Below, piece by piece: positions 13,716 to 16,473 of a stretch of DNA of 16,473 nucleotides. This DNA comes from a bacterium (GTDB lineage Bacteria; Planctomycetota; J058; JAJDCP01): NCBI GenBank assembly GCA_030428695.1, contig JAUIEM010000220.1, forward strand, positions 1 to 16,473, read 5' to 3'. How positions within the stretch are numbered: position 1 is the first letter of the stretch; each line of letters opens with the position of its first letter. The notes beneath the pieces are model-generated. The model made no database searches. It was not told the DNA's origin and worked only from the letters and a program-made list of their open reading frames with translations. The translations under genes and the position numbers were made by a program.

Positions 13716-16473
13716 ATGGGAACCCTGTACTACCGCAACCCGCGCCTGCTGGTCCTGACCCTGGCGCTGATCCTGGTCGCCGGCCTGTCCTCGCTCGCCC
13801 TCCTGCCGCGCAAAGAGGACCCGAGCCTGCGCCAGCGCTTCGCCCTGATCACGACGCGCTTCCCCGGCGCCGACGCCGAGCGGGTCGAGCTGCTGGTCAC
13901 CCGCAAGCTCGAGGACGCCTTTCGGGAGTTCGAGGAGCTCGACCAGGTCCACTCGACCTCGCGCTCCGGCATCTCGACCTTCAACCTGCGGCTCAGCGAC
14001 GAGGTCGACGACGTCCAGCCCGTCTGGTCTCGGGTCCGGGACAAGCTCGACGATGTCACCCCGGAGCTGCCGGACGGCTGCGAGGACCCCGAGCTGCAGG
14101 AACGCGAGAGCCAGGTCGACGCCTACACACTGATCTACGCCCTGACCTGGGAGCTGCCGGGGACGCCCCCCGCCGTGCTGATGCGCCGCCTGGCCGAAGA
14201 CCTCGAGGACGTGCTGCAGGGCAGCGCGGGCACGGCCGACACGAAGATCTTCGGGGACGTGCGCGAGGAGATCCTGGTCGAGGTCGAGGCGGCCCGGCTC
14301 GCCAACCTCGACCTCAGCGCCGCCGAGCTCTCCGCCGAGATCGCCCGCGGCGACGCCAAGGTGCCCGCCGGGCAGCTGCGCGGCGTCGCGAGCGACCTGC
14401 TGATCGAGGTCAGCGGCGAGCTCGACTCCCTCGCCCGGGTCCGCGACCTGCCCGTGCGCGTCGGCTCCCAGGGCCAGGTCGTGCGCCTGGCCGACATCGC
14501 CGAGGTCTCCCGCGGCATCGCCCGGCCGACCAGCGAGCGCGCGCTGGTCAGCGGCAAGCCGGGGCTGGCGGTCGCGGCGCGGATGAGCGACGGCTTCCGC
14601 ATCGACCTGTGGGCAGCCGACACCCGCGGAGCGGTCGACGCCTTCGCCGCCGAGCTGCCCGGCGGGGTCGGCCTGCAGCTCTTGTTCGACCAGAGCCGCT
14701 ACGTCGAGGAGCGGCTCGACAACCTGTTCGCGAACCTCCTGCTCGGGGCGGTGCTGGTCGTCTGCGTGATCTTCTTCATGATGGGCTGGAAGTCGGCGCT
14801 GCTGGTCAGCTCGGCCCTGCCCGTGTGCTGCCTGATGGTGCTCGAAGGGATGCAGCTGTTCGGCATCCCGATCCACCAGATGTCGGTGACCGGCCTGATC
14901 ATCGCCCTCGGCCTCTTGATCGACAACGCGATCATCATGGTCGACGAGGTCAGCGGCCGCCTGCGCGCCGGCCAGACCGCGCTGGAGGCGGTCGACGGCA
15001 CCACGCGCGCCCTCGGCATCCCCCTGCTCGGCTCGACCCTGACGACGGTCTTCGCCTTCCTGCCGCTCGTGCTGATGCCGGGCGGCGCCGGCGAGTTCGT
15101 CGGGGCCCTCGGCATCGGCGTGATCCTCGCCCTCTCGAGCTCGCTGTTCGTGTCGCTGACGATCGTGCCGGCGGTGACCGCCTTCTTCAAGTCCGGGAAG
15201 GCGCACAAGCGGGGCTTCTGGAGCGACGGCTTCAGCCAGCCCGACCTGACCCGCCTGTACGCCTGGAGCCTGCGCCAGCTGACGCGCTTCCCGCTGCTGT
15301 TCGTGCTGCTCGCCGCGCTCCCGCCCATCCTCGGCTTCGTCGGCGGCTCGACCCTGCGCGAGCAGTTCTTCCCGCCGAGCGACCGCGACACCTTCCAGAT
15401 CCAGATGTTCCTGCCGACGCACAGCTCCTTCGAGGAGACCTGGCGCACCGCCGTCGAGGCCCGCGCCCTGATCCTCGAGGACCCGGCGGTCGCGGACGTG
15501 CACTGGTTCGTCGGCGGCAACGCCCCGAAGTTCTACTACAACGTGCGGGGCGGCAAGGACGCGGCGGCCTACTACGCCCAGGCCCTGGTCCAGATGCGGC
15601 CCGGCGCGGACGGCGTGCCGGTCGTGCGGCGGATGCAGCGGATGCTCGACGAGCGCCTGCCCGCCGCCCAGCCCATCGTCCAGCTCTTCGAGCAGGGCCC
15701 GCCCTTCGATGCGCCGATCGAGCTGCACCTCACCGGGCCCGAGCTGACCACCCTCGACGCCCTCGGCGAGGAGCTGCGCGAGGTGCTCGCCTCGCTACCC
15801 CACGTCACCCACACCCGGCTGACCCTCAACGCCGGCCAGCCGGTGCTCGACCTCGACGTCTCGGACACCGACCTGCAGCTGACCGGCCTGAGCAACGTCA
15901 GCCTCGCCCAGCAGCTGCAGACCACGCTGGAGGGAGCCGTCGGCGGCTCCCTGCTCGAGGGCACCTTCGAGCTGCCGGTGCGGGTCCGGGTCGGCGACCG
16001 GCAACGGGCCGCCCTCGCGGACATCGCGGCGCTGTCCATCCTCAGCCCGCGCGCGGTCGCCCAGAGCGGCCTGAACACCGTCCCGGTCGCGGCCCTGGGC
16101 GAGCTGGCCATCAACCCCGAGCCCGCCTCGATCACCCGCCGCGACGGCGAGCGCAGCAACAGCGTGCAGGGCTTCCTCGAGGCCGGGGTGCTCGCCGCGC
16201 CGGTGCTCGCCGCGCTCAAGGCCCGCCTCGCAGAGCTCGACTACCAGCTGCCGACCGGCTACGCGCTGAGCTTCGGGGGGGAATCGGAGGAGCGCAACCG
16301 CGCGGTCGGCAACCTGCTCGCCTACGTCGGCCTGCTGCTGATCGCGATGGTCGCGACCCTGGTGTTGTCCTTCCAGAGCTTCCGGATGGCGTCGATCATC
16401 GGCCTGGTCGGCTTCTTCTCGGTCGGCCTCGCCCTCGGCGCGCTGTGGATCTTCTCCTACCCCTTCGGCTTCA
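13716..16473 (+). CDS. RND efflux transporter permease, 5' part (runs off the window)
   Basis: An inner-membrane proton-driven RND pump; 919 codons are visible and no stop occurs before the window ends, so roughly the last 100-150 residues are missing. The ATG at 13716 follows GAGG with 8 nt spacing. The N-terminus MGTLYYRNPRLLVLTLAL leads into TM1, then LPRKEDPSL, typical of the AcrB-like group. The first periplasmic porter region spans about 35-330, then TM2-TM6 (about 338-500). TM4 reads GLLIDNAIIMVDE (399-411): D403 aligns with AcrB Asp407, but the AcrB Asp408 position is Asn404, a variant I recall from one large clade of these pumps. A second periplasmic loop follows after TM7 (LREQFFPPSDRDTFQIQMF), then TM8-9 near the window edge. 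The TetR and adaptor genes upstream make an efflux operon; an outer-membrane channel is not seen. Substrate unknown. Confidence 0.95.
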   Translation, partial: MGTLYYRNPRLLVLTLALILVAGLSSLALLPRKEDPSLRQRFALITTRFPGADAERVELLVTRKLEDAFREFEELDQVHSTSRSGISTFNLRLSDEVDDVQPVWSRVRDKLDDVTPELPDGCEDPELQERESQVDAYTLIYALTWELPGTPPAVLMRRLAEDLEDVLQGSAGTADTKIFGDVREEILVEVEAARLANLDLSAAELSAEIARGDAKVPAGQLRGVASDLLIEVSGELDSLARVRDLPVRVGSQGQVVRLADIAEVSRGIARPTSERALVSGKPGLAVAARMSDGFRIDLWAADTRGAVDAFAAELPGGVGLQLLFDQSRYVEERLDNLFANLLLGAVLVVCVIFFMMGWKSALLVSSALPVCCLMVLEGMQLFGIPIHQMSVTGLIIALGLLIDNAIIMVDEVSGRLRAGQTALEAVDGTTRALGIPLLGSTLTTVFAFLPLVLMPGGAGEFVGALGIGVILALSSSLFVSLTIVPAVTAFFKSGKAHKRGFWSDGFSQPDLTRLYAWSLRQLTRFPLLFVLLAALPPILGFVGGSTLREQFFPPSDRDTFQIQMFLPTHSSFEETWRTAVEARALILEDPAVADVHWFVGGNAPKFYYNVRGGKDAAAYYAQALVQMRPGADGVPVVRRMQRMLDERLPAAQPIVQLFEQGPPFDAPIELHLTGPELTTLDALGEELREVLASLPHVTHTRLTLNAGQPVLDLDVSDTDLQLTGLSNVSLAQQLQTTLEGAVGGSLLEGTFELPVRVRVGDRQRAALADIAALSILSPRAVAQSGLNTVPVAALGELAINPEPASITRRDGERSNSVQGFLEAGVLAAPVLAALKARLAELDYQLPTGYALSFGGESEERNRAVGNLLAYVGLLLIAMVATLVLSFQSFRMASIIGLVGFFSVGLALGALWIFSYPFGF

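Noticed and set aside
11217..15728. Open frame of about 1500 codons on the minus strand opposite the TetR, adaptor and pump genes
   Set aside because: It is a GC3 mirror of the plus-strand genes: the translation is low-complexity (Ala, Gly, Arg, Asp, Leu, Gln), has no domain, and the opposite strand encodes clear families.

Overview
The window is a very GC-rich (roughly 70%), densely coding bacterial segment. It carries an RND pump with its periplasmic adaptor, a signal-peptide protein and a membrane anti-sigma factor, so the cell is very probably Gram-negative with two membranes. Several signs resemble Planctomycetota or another signalling-rich lineage such as Myxococcota: a receiver-Ser/Thr kinase fusion, a multi-PAS hybrid histidine kinase, an ECF sigma/anti-sigma pair, a protein with tandem 'L-x-x-G-D/E-x-x-x-G' repeats plus PDZ, and an intergenic tract of CGCCAAGA-type repeats. 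The phylum is an inference and is not proven here. No rRNA, tRNA, CRISPR array, transposase or integrase was seen.

Layout. (1) 3-938 (+): the 3' part of an unrecognised, beta-rich protein, ending tail-to-tail with (2) 963-2441 (-): a Ser/Thr protein kinase with an N-terminal degenerate receiver domain and a C-terminal membrane anchor. A 220-bp divergent intergenic region with two overlapping sigma70-like promoter candidates separates it from (3) 2662-6255 (+): a 1197-aa membrane hybrid histidine kinase (four PAS-like domains, HisKA, HATPase, pseudo-receiver, receiver, Hpt). (4) 6329-6892 ECF sigma factor, (5) 6874-7575 zinc-type anti-sigma factor, (6) 7593-9371 exported repeat/PDZ protein and (7) 9394-11172 asparagine-synthetase-like protein follow on the same strand with overlaps or gaps of about 20 bp, so they look like one operon. 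(8) 11173-11666 is a 494-bp non-coding stretch with a degenerate repeat tract, hairpins and a regulated promoter. (9) 11667-12389 TetR regulator, (10) 12408-13673 membrane-fusion protein and (11) 13716 to beyond the window end, an RND transporter, form a second operon that looks like a self-regulated efflux system.

How the parts may work together. The divergent pair (2)/(3) puts His-Asp and Ser/Thr phosphorylation side by side; each protein has one receiver lacking key residues. The sigma/anti-sigma pair probably reads the envelope state, and the PDZ protein is a natural envelope partner. The asparagine-synthetase-like protein lacks the Cys2 nucleophile needed to hydrolyse glutamine, so it must use ammonia, another enzyme's ammonia, or a different amine acceptor; its role in this operon is unknown. 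In the efflux operon two 11-bp GACGA-n-TCGTC-like palindromes overlap the promoter, which predicts autorepression by the TetR protein.

The most unexpected non-protein signals are a perfect 16-bp inverted repeat with a 3-nt loop inside the start of the PDZ gene, the paired operators in front of the TetR gene, and the mirror-like overlapping promoters between the two kinases.
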